Positions 12,240-23,439 of a stretch of DNA of 64,000 bases are shown in pieces (within the stretch, counting starts at the first letter, position 1; each line of letters starts with the position of its first letter). The stretch comes from Mallotus nudiflorus. Lineage: Eukaryota; Streptophyta; Magnoliopsida; Malpighiales; Euphorbiaceae. The notes below the pieces were generated by a model, which did no database searches, was not told where the DNA came from, and worked only from the letters and a program-made list of their open reading frames with translations. The stretch is from positions 124,001 through 188,000 of the forward strand of contig CANTUR010000623.1 of NCBI GenBank assembly GCA_947683625.1. Reading direction: 5' to 3'. A program made the translations under genes and the position numbers.

Positions 12240-12535
12240 GATTTTTTAGGTTAGCCCCCTATTCCATTTACATTGAACAAATTAAGGCTTATTAATGTAT
12301 GGAAAGCAAATTTTAGAAATAGATTAGATGAAAAACTTTGAATTTTTTAGGTATCCCCCTTGCTCTACACACATTGATCAAATTGTCACTTGTCGTTTTA
12401 TGGAAGCAAACTTTAAAAACAAATGAGATGGAAAATTTAGATTTTTAGGGTAGCCCCTTGCTCCATATACATTAAAAAAACTAGTGCTTTTCAATGTATA
12501 AGAAGTAAATTTTCATAAGGGTGTTGTGTATTCTC
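12240..12535. repeat. about 100-bp repeats containing polypurine-tract copies
   Basis: Three further copies of the 100-bp block next to the LTR (11767-11865) occur here. Each starts with a pyrimidine run on the plus strand (AGCCCCCTATT at 12254, ATCCCCCTTGC at 12353, AGCCCCTTGCT at 12453). Each is followed by TACATTGA...AATGTAT and an AGCAAATTTTAGAAA-type stretch. The duplicated block therefore includes the tract that primes plus-strand synthesis. Confidence 0.7.
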
Positions 12536-13650
12536 AGATGAGCTACAAGCGGAAAGGTGCATTTTATAGCCCTAGGCATGTCTTAACTCCCTAGTTCCCA
12601 AAAACCAAAGTACATGCATGTAAGCATGAGATATATGTGTGTTGTTATGATTTTCTCCAAAGTCATGGTCCTTGTGTGTTGTGCATTTTTTCAAAAATTA
12701 CGATGTATGTAAAATTAGGATGCTGCTATGTGACTTGATTTTTGGAATCATGATGTGTAGACTTTGTTTGCACTTTGGAGATTTACTTGTACCGAGGAGT
12801 GGTGCGTGTTAAGGACTTCAGGTGACCTTAGCTATAGTAGCCTTATCTTTTTGTAGCTTTTGTCATTTCTTCGAGATTCAAGCAGTAATTCTTTGCCAAG
12901 GATATTTTTATTACCATATGGAAAGAAAGTGTCCTAAATGACCGAATGAGGATTCCTTAAAGTGAGATCACTAAAGATTGTAATGAATAAGACAACTATT
13001 GTTACTAGAACATTCATTTATTAGACATGAACAGTTAATCATACTCTTTGTTTTACAGGGATTTTTCTCTTTTCAGGCATTCCTCGCCTTTCCAATATTA
13101 CTCAGTGCAAATGCCATCAAAGTATCTTTGAGGTACTCTTACTCCTTTAAGGAGCATTAGAGTATATACCTTTCTACATTACTTTCCTTTTTAGGTATAT
13201 CCTGCCTTTCTTATGTTACTCAATATGAATTCCACCAAGGGATCCTTTGGATACTCTTACTCACTTTAAGCAATGGAGTAGATTGAGTATGATCTTGCAT
13301 TCATCCCGATTTTAGAGGTTCTCTGTGATAATCGTTAGATACTCAAGCACTACAAATCTTTGTGATTCCCTTTTTAATGAGTTCCCTTCCCTTTATGAGC
13401 TTATCGACCATTAAGTTGATTAAAGTTTAGAAATCTTAACCTGGAGTAGCTTATTAAAGTTAGGAAATTCAAAAAGCTTCATTAAGATGAGGAGACAACT
13501 ATTAGTGTCGACTGAATGGACTCTGCTATGTTCCCCCTCTCTAGTGTAAGCTCACCTTTGAGAGCACGAAGATAATTTTTGGAATGCAAATGTAAGTATG
13601 AATGCATGAATATATGGATGCACTTGAAAATTTTGAAGTAGGGTGGTACA
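12536..13650. other. G1 3' untranslated region, no gene seen
   Basis: About 1.1 kb of internal element sequence with no recognised protein similarity on either strand. Two related stretches, near 13060-13140 and 13185-13265, share a CTTTCCAATATTACTC / CTTTCTTATGTTACTC pattern followed by GGTACTCTTACTCC / GGATACTCTTACTCA. They look like an old local duplication. Confidence 0.4.
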
Positions 13651-13887
13651 AAGAACTTCCTTCCTGGGTGTATTTTAAATTTTTATTATGGGCTTCTGAT
13701 GCTTTATAGGTGTCATACATCTGCTCTTAGGTTCCTAGAGCACTTTTAGATCTTCATAAGGGCATATAGAGGTTCTTAGGGTCCATTTCAGAGCTTTAAA
13801 GACTTGTTGTGAGGTTCGTGGGCTTGACATACATGCGTGGGTCATACAATCCATTTGTGTGGGTTGTCGACGTGCATGGGTTCTCAA

Positions 13888-14075
13888 CTTATTAGAGTAA
13901 AGGGTAAAGGTAAAATGGCCCATAGATTTTTAACCCATGTGTATGGGTTCTTATTGGAGTAAAGGCTAAAGGTGAAATGGTCCATACATACACACCCAAA
14001 TAAGAAACAAACCAACAAATCCTGATTCCAAATATCAAATCTAGCCATGAATAATAGAAAACCTCAACCCATATG
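13888..14075 (-). repeat. embedded copy of the G1 leader/LTR junction
   Basis: 13951-14075 repeats the sequence around 19988-20100, which is the last 20 bases of the 5' leader (GAGTAAAGG...AAAGG) followed by the LTR edge TGAAATGGTCCATACATACAC and about 80 more LTR bases. A weaker copy of the first part lies 63 bases upstream (13888-13923). An LTR-edge fragment here, inside the 3' region, is not part of normal element structure. Confidence 0.65.
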
Positions 14076-14759
14076 CGTGGCTTCTCTAGACTCCTTAAGG
14101 TTTCTACAATTCTTCATACCCATGCAAAGAGGCAACAGTGATGAGGTTTTTGGGGAGATCAACCTCAACCTTAAGATCGGCATAGATGGCCTTGATCTAA
14201 GAGTTCTTAGGATTAAGCAGGGGTTCCCAGGGATTAGGCAACATGCAGTACTACTTGTTAAAAGCCTATGCTCGCTCATTTTTTGAGGCATAAAGTGATT
14301 ATAGGTTATGAGATTCCTCTCATCTTGAACCTCGAGGCTCATGTCTGGATGCTCCATTGTCAGAGGGTTAGTATTTTGGACTACTATTTTAGGGTTTTTC
14401 ATAGACTCTAATGTTGCTACTAGGAATTAACTTTAGGAATTTTTCCTCTTGGTTATGTGTTAATCTTAAGAATTTTCTTGTTAATAAGTGGAGAAATAAA
14501 TAGTTAGGATTATTTTACTACCAATGAGACTTTTAGTCAGAATTTTTATTATTTTTATTGACTTCCCTTTTATTTGTGACATGAGGCTTTTCTTTCAAAT
14601 TTCTTGTAAGCAAAGATAGAGAAATAGTTAGAGCATGCTATCAGTCTTTAAAATGAAATCTTTATCCAAAATTTGTATTCTACTAACTTTCTTATGATTA
14701 AGCTGTGGTGATGTGCTTAGTTCTATCAGGTAGTTTTATTGGAGTGGAGGAGTTTTATC

Positions 14760-16838
14760 GAAGCTTATCAAGGGAGGTACAAGATTAGGTATGTGACCTC
14801 AACTTTAATGGCTTGGTCGATGGACTGCTAGATGGCCCAAAGTCATTAAAGAGTTGCCAAGTAGTCATGAATGCTCTGATTGAGAGTTAGTCAGATTGCA
14901 CTTACACCTTTCACTTTGGATTCAGAGAGATGACGATTATGCCCTTTGATTTTGCAATAATTATGAGGTTCTCATTCTCTAGGAGATGGATTCCATTTGA
15001 TTTTTGGATGATCCTATAACACTGTGTTTTGAATTATTTGTCAATGAACCTATAATCATAATAGGTCAGGGTGGTCTTATTCCATATTATCATCTTAGGT
15101 AGGCTTGCAAGGCAGTTGTAGGGGAGGGGCTTGTAGGTATTAAGAGGTGAGCCAAGTGCTTTATATTTTATTTAATGAGTGCCATGGTGTTCCTGAACTA
15201 TAGCAGTTCCAGTAGTTCATGGCTATTTCCTCTCTTATAGGATCTTATCAGCTTATGGGAGTATAATTAGGGCTCTCCTACCTATGGTTACCTTCTACAT
15301 AGCCTGGATGATGTATGTAGGGATGAATCTCAAATTTGTGGCATCCCCTTAACATGAGTTACTTTTTAGTGCATTACTATTCCTTTGCTTTCTTTTCTAA
15401 ATGCATTGTTCATGGAATGCTTTCTTTCACATATTTGGGCTTGTAAGTTTTGCATCCTAACTGTCCTAATATAGCCTCTAAGTTATGTGAGGGTTCCCTC
15501 ATTTCCCTATTTGGACTGCTTATAGTTAGAAGGGTCCTTTACAATCCTTAGAGGAGGTATGTACCACTCTCATGGAGTTGACATTAAAGAAGGTCAATTT
15601 TTTATTTCCCTTCTCTTTTTTTAGGCTTTATATTTTGTTTATAACATCTCATGTTGATTATAGATTCATCTTTGATGGTGGTGGGATGGCTTTTCTATAG
15701 TATTCTCGTTGATGATGCAGGGAGCTATGGAGATCTCTACTAGGAGGACCTTGTTTAAGATCCTATTAATTGTGTTTGGTATTTAAGTGAGCGCTTCGTG
15801 GTTTGGATTAGAGGGCCTACTATTTGCCACGCTTGTTGCCCCTTTCTTGTTGATATGTTATAGGGGAAGGATATGGTAGGTTCTAATTTAAAAGTGAGCT
15901 TGTTGGGATTGACTATTAGCTTCATCTACAACTAGAGGTGTCTCATACATGGAGACTAGTATCCTATGACTGATTAATGGTGCAGCGAGCAACTTTATGC
16001 CAATTCCATCTATTCTATCTATTGGCGTTTCTTCTTTTTCTACTCACTAGGTATGCCTTATTAATCTTATGTTATTTTCATATTGAGCCTGCTTCTATTT
16101 TGATTATTTTCATCTTTATTTGATAGCCTCGTTTAAAGAGATCCCATGGTATGAGCACCACCAAGTCTTTTAATAATATAGGGGCTGCTAGCATTCCTCC
16201 TAAGGCCACTCAGATCGTTCCTAAAGTTATTATGATGCCTCTACTTTATGTAGTTACAAGATACGACCTTTACAATTGGGTGGTGTCCTATGCAGTCCCT
16301 ACGTCTATTGACCCCGTGACCTTTATTTCTAAAGACATTACCCATATGATTTTATGTCTTTGTTGCCTTGATGTTCTTTTTAAATTTATTATTTGTTGAC
16401 TATCTTATGTGTAGGTCCTACAGAAGATGGCTGAGCACTGGTACTAGTTCGCTTCAGGCTTGATGAGCTATTATCTGTTTCACTCTATAAAGACTCACAT
16501 GAGTATCTTTATACTTTACTTTTGCCCTATTTAAGTATGCAATAATAATATGTGTATTCATGTCATGTATATGTTAATGCATGTATGTTATGATGCAACA
16601 TGAGCATATAAGAATTATGAATGAGCAAGATGAGGTGATTCGCTAGTAGGAAGTGGTGCTTTAGTAGGAGGCGGTGCTTTAGAGGAGGGTGCTTTCTTCC
16701 AGAGTGAGATTCAGAGGCTATGGGTTGAGTTAGAGGAGTTAATTATTAAGGGTCCATGGCACCAGACCTAGCAAGAGAGGACCTCCAAATGATGTTGATG
16801 ATGAGGATGATAATAATGATAATAGGAATGAGTCTTGA
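14760..16838 (+). pseudogene. antisense plant-mobile-domain (PMD) ORF of G1, degenerate
   Basis: The plus strand, antisense to gag, encodes recognisable PMD pieces in shifting frames. Near 14870-15010 are ALIES followed by CTYTFHFGFREMTIMPFDF, the block that in this family precedes a TGLxF segment. Near 15155-15345 are LYFI...VFLNYSSSS, DLISLWEYN and GSPTYGYLLHSL, the second half of the domain. Near 16640-16730 is an FFQSEIQRLWVELEEL coil. A charged tail with many Asp and Asn (VDDEDDNNDNRNES) ends at a stop near 16838. PMD proteins (MAIN/MAIL family) act in the nucleus in gene and transposon silencing, and the domain also occurs inside transposons. The position matches the G2 frame at 37120-39670. 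Stops and frameshifts make it a pseudogene. The start is unclear and may lie further left. Confidence 0.65.
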
Positions 16839-17590
16839 TTTCCTCTTTATCTTCTAATTGTACTGATGATGTTTTTTGGATATTTGAGATGTACTTTGAC
16901 CAATACACTACTTTTGTGATGATCTAATGCTCTCTAGCTCTCTTGTGCTTTTTCTTTATTTTTTTATTTGTTTGCCATGTTGTTATGACAAATACAAACC
17001 AAAGTACTACATTAGAAAAAGATATAAACTCTAAGGTGTAAATTTTACCCTTGTATATGATAGATACTAACCCAGCCATTTAGGTTTAGACATGTGCAAT
17101 TTTAATAATTTTTCTTATTTGCACTAAGTAGCATTTATCATGAGCACGGTTGCATGTCAAATATTTTAGAGTGATGGTACCCCTCTCATTTTTCATTCTT
17201 TATTTTCATCTCCTTTTTTCATTCATTTTTTTAAGGGTAACATCCTTTAAGATATGCAATGTATAGGGATTTTCATTTGCGCCCATATTAAATGGTTCAG
17301 TGTTAATGGAATGAATGTGAAATATGCTAATGTAAGGTTCAATGAAATGTTCATCATTATCCTAAGAAACATCACATAAGTAGGCAAAATTAGATATCAT
17401 CATATTAAATTTAGAGTTCAATACATCAAAGAACTTCAAATAGATAAGCAGTATAGGCATCATTAGGGATAAATTCATCATTAAATAGGGTATTATCTAT
17501 GCTAGACTTAGTGAGTCAATGCAATTGGTTGTTTCATCTTGAAATTAAACTTGCCATAGGATTATTTCAATTGATCATGTACTTCCTTCT
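16839..17590. other. G1 region where pol would be expected; nothing found
   Basis: In a complete element of this lineage protease, RT, RNase H and integrase would lie between gag and the antisense frame. These 750 bases show no such motif on the minus strand. They are AT-rich with pyrimidine runs near 17180-17235. Confidence 0.5.
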
Positions 17591-18740
17591 TCTTTTTTTT
17601 CTTTTCCATTTTCATTATTAAACTCAGACACATGTTCACGGATAGAATGATCCATTTCATCACCACCCAAATCATAGGTAGGGTTTAAGAAATTTGCTTT
17701 TAGAGCTACCAAGAGTTCTTTTTCTCCCTTTTTTGAATTTTATGTTTCTCTCTTAGGAATGTCTTGGGTAGAATTTTCCATGAACGCATTAAGGATCCTC
17801 GAAGAGATGGTATAGGATGTAGACATATCTTTGTAGTTGGTTAAATGGGTGGTGATTTTAACATTAAGTTATTTTTTTTATCTTTAATTTGGCTAGAATC
17901 TATTAGATCTTGGATTCAATGCTTTAGGATATAGTAATTGCTAGTTGTGTGGCTGATCATTAGGTGAAAGTGGCAGTAAAGGTTGGAATTGATGTGTGTT
18001 GGTAGAGGGTTAGTCCAAACTTTTAGTTCAATAGGCTTTAAGATGTTTTTTTTATTGAATTTGATGGAAAACACTGTAGAGGGGTTTTTCAAGCATTGAA
18101 AATTTATTACGGTGATTGGTTGTAAAAGGCTTTGGAGGTGATAGATTATGATCCATTGAAATTTGGTTACCTATTCTCTCACCCTTGGCTTTGCTGGACT
18201 TAGGACAATAGGGTTGATTCGTGTGAGGGCTTATTCGAGAGTATTAAGAGTTGATTGAAGCCTTTGATCTGGGTATAAGTGTTTTCCTTTACTAAGACTT
18301 TAAGTTAGGTGATCTTGCAATTCATTTGAACCTGTAAAGAGTGATTTTGTAGGCTAATTATTGAATCTTTATTGCCAATTCATATGTAGTTGCACTAGTA
18401 GAATTGGGGAAGGGCTAGAAAGTCCTCTCCTTAAAAAGCTCACAATTGCCTTTAATATCTCTAGGTATGCTTATGTCTTCATTCTTTTTATTCATCTCAG
18501 AATTAGGAGAGCCAAGTGCCCTTTTACTATTTCCTCCTTAGAGAATTACCTCATTCATGGCATTTGGAGTTTAGTCAAAGGTATTTTTAACTTTGATGTT
18601 AAGGATAGTCTTAATTTTAGCTCGGAGGATTTTAGTGAAGCTAACATTAGCCATAAATTATTTCACATGCTCTTTGAGTAGATCACCAATACCTTGATTC
18701 CCAAACTGTTTAGCCATTATGATACTTAACTATTATTAAC
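17591..18740 (-). pseudogene. G1 gag remnant (Tat/Ogre type)
   Basis: The minus strand matches G2 gag in order. At 18690-18480 are LLKEHVK...FTKILRAKIK and a KRALGSPNSE segment, corresponding to LREGIQKLLTDDTIAKIVQA and KKAKGIPRTL in G2. At 18000-17910 is CHFHLMISHTTSNYYILKH, corresponding to G2 CHFHQMPSHTTDTCRTLKN. That stretch is a zinc-knuckle-like Cys-x2-His-x4-His-x4-Cys motif whose last Cys is Tyr here. The tail at 17720-17600 is rich in Lys and Glu (FLNPTYDLGGDEMDHS). Many stops are present. The family role is particle formation and RNA packaging. The plus-strand open frame at 18361-18681 is only the shadow of this region. Confidence 0.6.
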
Positions 18741-20002
18741 TCTCCTTGAGGGAGTTTTAGAGGTTTAGAGCTCACAAGGCTTTTGAGAAGCTACCTTTTT
18801 GTAAAAATATGATCATTAGGATAGGAAAGGGTTAATGCATGCATGCATGATATAATGTGTTCCATAAGACAAGCAGGTTAACGTGTATGCAAGATGTGAC
18901 AATTATAATTTACTAATGATGATGTGAAAAATAGTTGCAAAGAGATAATGAGTTAGTTCATGGTAAAACACCCCCACTACATATATGTATGTATGCATGG
19001 AAAAAAGAAAAGAAAAATAAAATTAACAAATAGGGTTAGTAGAAAAACTTGTAAAATCAATAAACCAAATATAAACAGTGACTCCTTCCAACCTTCTTGC
19101 TCAACACGGTAAAGATTTCTATCCTAGGTGGGCTTTTGAATCATAACCATCGAGGGACTATGGATTAATACTCTGTGACTAGGCCATTTCAATTCTTATT
19201 GATTAGACTCAATAGGTAAAGTATAGAGCCATACCTAGATGTACCTAAGGTAACCATATAATATTGATGAGAGGCCTAATCACCGATTCATAAATGGTGT
19301 ATATAGCCTATGTGCGCTTGCAAGCGCAGGAACTATAGCCAGCATAAGGGATCCAAGTTCATGTACCCCTCATCGACATTCGGTATGTTTACCAAGAAAC
19401 ATAAAAGTTTTGTTTAGTAGTTTATAATTTAATTCTTCTAACATGAATGTCCATGATCTAATTAAATTCTTGATTCATCCATCTAGTCTAATAAGGAAAA
19501 ATAGATGACTTTTTATAGGTTCCATCTTTAAAAGATGCCACTATGTTTTTTATTCTTATAGACTATCCAAACTGAGGCATATAATTATTGTCATACTTTA
19601 TGCATTGGGCTTACATAAGGTAGACAGGGATCACATGGGTCAAAGCATGGGTAATCTATATGAACTGGCATAATGATAATAATTGGTGAAAGAAAATAGG
19701 GATGTCATGTCATTTGTAAATGCCAATCAAATAGACAACATTAGGACATGGTAATCATACAAAAGCTAGGTAGGACCCTAGGGGAATTTTCCTACCAGTT
19801 TTATCTATATGGGTTAAGTCGGGCTAATGGCTAAGGGCTGCTTTAGCAAGAATGCCCCCATATGACTAGGGCTAAGGACTATAGTTAGTGAACTTAGTAT
19901 TCTTTAACCCACTTGACAAAACTATACCCCATTTTGGACTTGGAGGCTGGGCTGCATCACTTTATGCCCTAAAGCATTTCTTGATCGAGTAAAGGTGAAA
20001 GG
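18741..20002 (-). other. G1 5' leader
   Basis: This non-coding stretch matches the G2 leader (44240-45480): blocks around 19120-19210 and 19820-19900, including GAATGCCCCCATATGACTAGGG, occur in both. No primer-binding site of the G2 type (TGGCAACTCC) is found next to the LTR, so the junction may be rearranged. Confidence 0.65.
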
Positions 20003-23000
20003 TGAAATGGTCCATACATACACACCTAAACAAAAAACAAATGAATAAATCCAAATTAAAAATATCAAATGTAGTCATAAACAATACACAACCTTCACCA
20101 TGGAGCTATTAACTAAGCGATTCTATAATAAAGGTTCTTTATGGAGCTGTAAGTGTACGTGCACCTGTTTAGGGGGAGGAACATGATCAATCTGATGTCA
20201 AGGCACACATGCTAATGGCGACCATCTACTAGTTGTTATTGATGCAAGAGGGTCTGCCTAAATAGGCTTTATAGATTGGAGTCAACACTTGACTAAGTCA
20301 AGAGAGAGTAAATTAAGAACTCACTTTCCTAATCAGAGATTCCAAGTTCAAGGGTTAGGAGTTACTTATCCTATTTCTTATTATACATTACTTAATTAAT
20401 CATTACATCACCCAAATTTTGGTTTTATGAAGCATTTACCACATTTGATTATTAGTCAATTTAAATGAAAAATGCAATGCGGGATAATTAGAGTGGACAC
20501 ACATACATCATGAAATAAGCAAACAAATAAATGTTCATCAATCACATCAATTAGGCAAGTAATAATGCAAACAAGTAGCAAGTAGCACACGATACACAAG
20601 CAAGCATGCAAGAAATAATAATAAACAAAATAAAAAGAAATGGGGGAAAAGGATTAAGGATTACAACCATTGGAAAAAGCCTATTCTAATAAATACATCC
20701 AAAATAGAAAATAAAAGGGGAATTAGGATTAAGGATTACATTGCCACAGAAAAATTTCTTATTTTATTAATTACATCAAAATGAAAAATAAAATAATAGA
20801 GAAAATCCTATTCTAATAATCCTGCAAAACAAGTCTTCACACATATGCAAAGCACACATCACATTTAAGGCAATTATATTTTCATAATTGAAATGACAAG
20901 AGTAATGAAACAAGTACACAAACAAGGATGCTAATCAAAATGCATAATGCAAGATTTTAGAATTTAGGTATTTTGGGTACAAAGTTGTCATTTTTGTTAT
21001 AAAAATGGAGTTTTATGACAAGAAAATATAAAAATAATCTATTTACCAAAGAAGGTAATGAAGGCAACAAAAATAACAAATGTGCAAATGAGATAATAAT
21101 AAATGATAAGAAATACTATTTTCACCATAAAATTATCAACTTTATGATAAAAATAGTAAATTAATCGAGAAGGGAAATAAAAACAACTAAAATAATAAAA
21201 ATGCAAGAGATATAACAAAAATAATAAAGTGTAGAATTAAAATAATGGAAGTGATAAAAATACAATTTCTATCATAAAAATATCAACTTTATCATAAAAT
21301 AAAAAACTTTATCATAAAAATAGCCTATTTATCAAAGATAAAAATAAAAATGAGAAAAATAATATAAATAATAAATATGCAGAATTAAGATAATAAAAGT
21401 GATAAAAATATTATAAAAAAAATGAAAATAAAGGCAATAAAAAAATGCAACAAATATATTAAAAATAATAAATTTGCAAAGCTAAAATCATGAAAATGAT
21501 AAAATTTCAATTTTTATCATAAAAACATCAACTTTATGATAAAAATAGCAAATTTATCAAAGATGAAAATAAAAGCATGAAAAATAATAAAAATGAAACA
21601 AAGAAAATAAAAGTGAAGTGATAAAAATGCAATTTTTACCATAAAAACAATAACTTTATGATAAAAATAGCAAATTTGTCAAAAAGGGAAATAAAAGGGA
21701 GAAAAAATTTTAACTTTATGATAAAAATAGCAAATTTACCAAAGATGAAAATAAAAGCAAGAAAAATAATTAAATGCAACAAATATAAGAAAAATGATAA
21801 ATATGCAGAATTAAAATAATGAAAGTGATGAAAATGACATTTTTACCATAAAAACATCAACTTTATAATAAAAATAGCAAGTTCATCAAGAAAAGGCATA
21901 AAAATAATAAAAATAATAAAAAATGCAGCAAAAACCAATAAAAATAGAAAAAATATAGAATAAAATTATAAAAAAGATAAAAGTCTCATTTGTACCATAA
22001 AAATATCAACTTTATGATAAAGATGATAAATTTACCAAGAATAAAGGGCATAAAAACAACAAAAATAATAAGAATGCAAATAACATAATAAAAATGATAA
22101 AAATATTATTCTCACCATAAAAATGTGGATTTTATGATAAAAACAATAAATTTATCAAGAAATAAAATAAAAAGAATGAAAAAATTAATAAAAAAAGCAA
22201 AAATAATAATAAAAATGCCAACTTTACATCAAAATACCGATTTTTCTATACAAAAAGAAAAAAATAATGCAAAAGTGAATGTAAAAACTCCTAAATTCAC
22301 TTGAACTACCCACTCCTTCAACATTTCTTATATCCAAACTTTATAATCACCACAACTTCACCACAAGATAATAAATAATAAAAATAAAATAAAATAAAAT
22401 GCAAAATATGCAAGAAATGAGTAAAAGAAGAAGAAAATGATATGCCATGTATATTTTTAATAAAAAATAATTAGGAGATCCTTAAAAGGACCGAGATTTA
22501 CCCTTATTGCATGCTTTGACTTAGTTGGAGTTTGGTTTAGATTTTTTTATCACCCTAGAGAAAAATGATTGTTTGGGTTAAGTGTTTGGGAGATCAAAAA
22601 TGATCAAAATTCAAAAAAGGGTCTCCAAATGCCTTAGATGAGAAAAAGAGAGAAAAAGAGTGAAAAATCGTCCTAAACAATGATGATTTTCTCTCTTTAG
22701 GAGAGAGTTTTTTTTTAATGGAAAAAGTCCCTTCAAATGGCAAAACATTGGATTTTGCAGAGTTTAGCCCTTGACCCAGGCATATAGGTTGATGACTTTT
22801 GGGTCTAGAACCCACGCATAGGGGTCCACAACCCCATGCAAAGCAATCCATGGGTTAGACCCATAGGCGTGGGTTATCAACTCACACTCGTGCACTAGGC
22901 TAATCCTTGGGCTCCTAAACTCCATTTTCGTTTATTTTTAGCTATTTTTTAGTCTTTTTTGAGTTTTTCGAGACTCAGGTGTGTATTTTTGGGTTTTCTA

Positions 23001-23140
23001 GGTGTATTTTTTGGATTTTTGGGTTTTTACTCAGTCTAAGCATGCTTAATAAATTTTTTAAAGAAATTCTCCCCTTGTCTTATGACAAGGTCCTTCATCA
23101 TTGGATTTTTAGGGAAACTGTAGAAATTTAGGTATCAACA
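20003..23140 (-). repeat. G1 5' LTR (right), about 3.1 kb
   Basis: It starts TGAAATGGTCCATACATACAC and ends AGGTATCAACA. It aligns with 9227-11766 and is the more complete copy, with an extra 650 bp at 22417-23065. That extra part contains CCCATGCAAAGC / CCCATAGGCGTGGG repeats. The 148-bp array is at 21139-22131 with several internal deletions. The minus-strand open frame at 22594-22851 lies in the extra part and has no recognisable product. Confidence 0.85.
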
Positions 23141-23202
23141 ATAAGAAAAGACCTTGAATAACTTGAGGAGGAGCTTCATTAGTACCTATATTAGCAACTT
23201 AG

Positions 23203-23439
23203 AGATCCAAAAGAGATCCATCCATCGAAAACACAATCCTTGAACCAAAGCCTCTTATAGCACTTTACGATATGTACTTTGAATATAATAAGGAAAGGGA
23301 AGAGGAACGACTTGTAAATAAGTTAGAAAAGGCAGTATTAGTAAAAGTAGCAACACCATCACTAGCAGTAGGGACATCAAGTTCCTATGACATCAGTCTC
23401 AATTTCTCTATGATAAGTGCAAAAAATAGTAGATTTTGA
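23203..23439 (+). pseudogene. unidentified short ORF next to the Athila-type LTR
   Basis: An open plus-strand frame of about 78 codons runs from just after a stop at 23200 to TGA at 23437. It lacks an early Met. It is rich in Lys and Glu in the middle (EYNKEREEERLVNKLEKAV) and Ser-rich at the end. I do not recognise it. Its stop overlaps the apparent start of the LTR at 23437. It may be the last bit of the internal region of that element, whose other part was displaced by G1. Confidence 0.35.

Larger units (their letters stand above)
9227..23140 (-). mobile_element. G1: Tat/Ogre-like Ty3/gypsy retrotransposon lacking pol
   Basis: Two long LTRs (9227-11766 and 20003-23140) flank about 8.2 kb. 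The polypurine tract lies just right of the left LTR on the minus strand, so the element runs right to left. On the minus strand it holds a leader and a gag remnant that match those of G2. On the plus strand, next to the 3' LTR, is a PMD-like frame. I find no protease, RT, RNase H or integrase between gag and that frame, so it is probably a non-autonomous derivative. Flanking 5-mers are TCAAG and ATAAG, only a partial target duplication. Confidence 0.8.

Noticed and set aside
18361..18681. 106-codon plus-strand ORF in G1
   Set aside because: Antisense shadow of the gag remnant: the minus strand of the same region aligns with G2 gag.
22594..22851. 85-codon minus-strand ORF in the G1 5' LTR
   Set aside because: LTR sequence, absent from the deleted left LTR, and no known domain.
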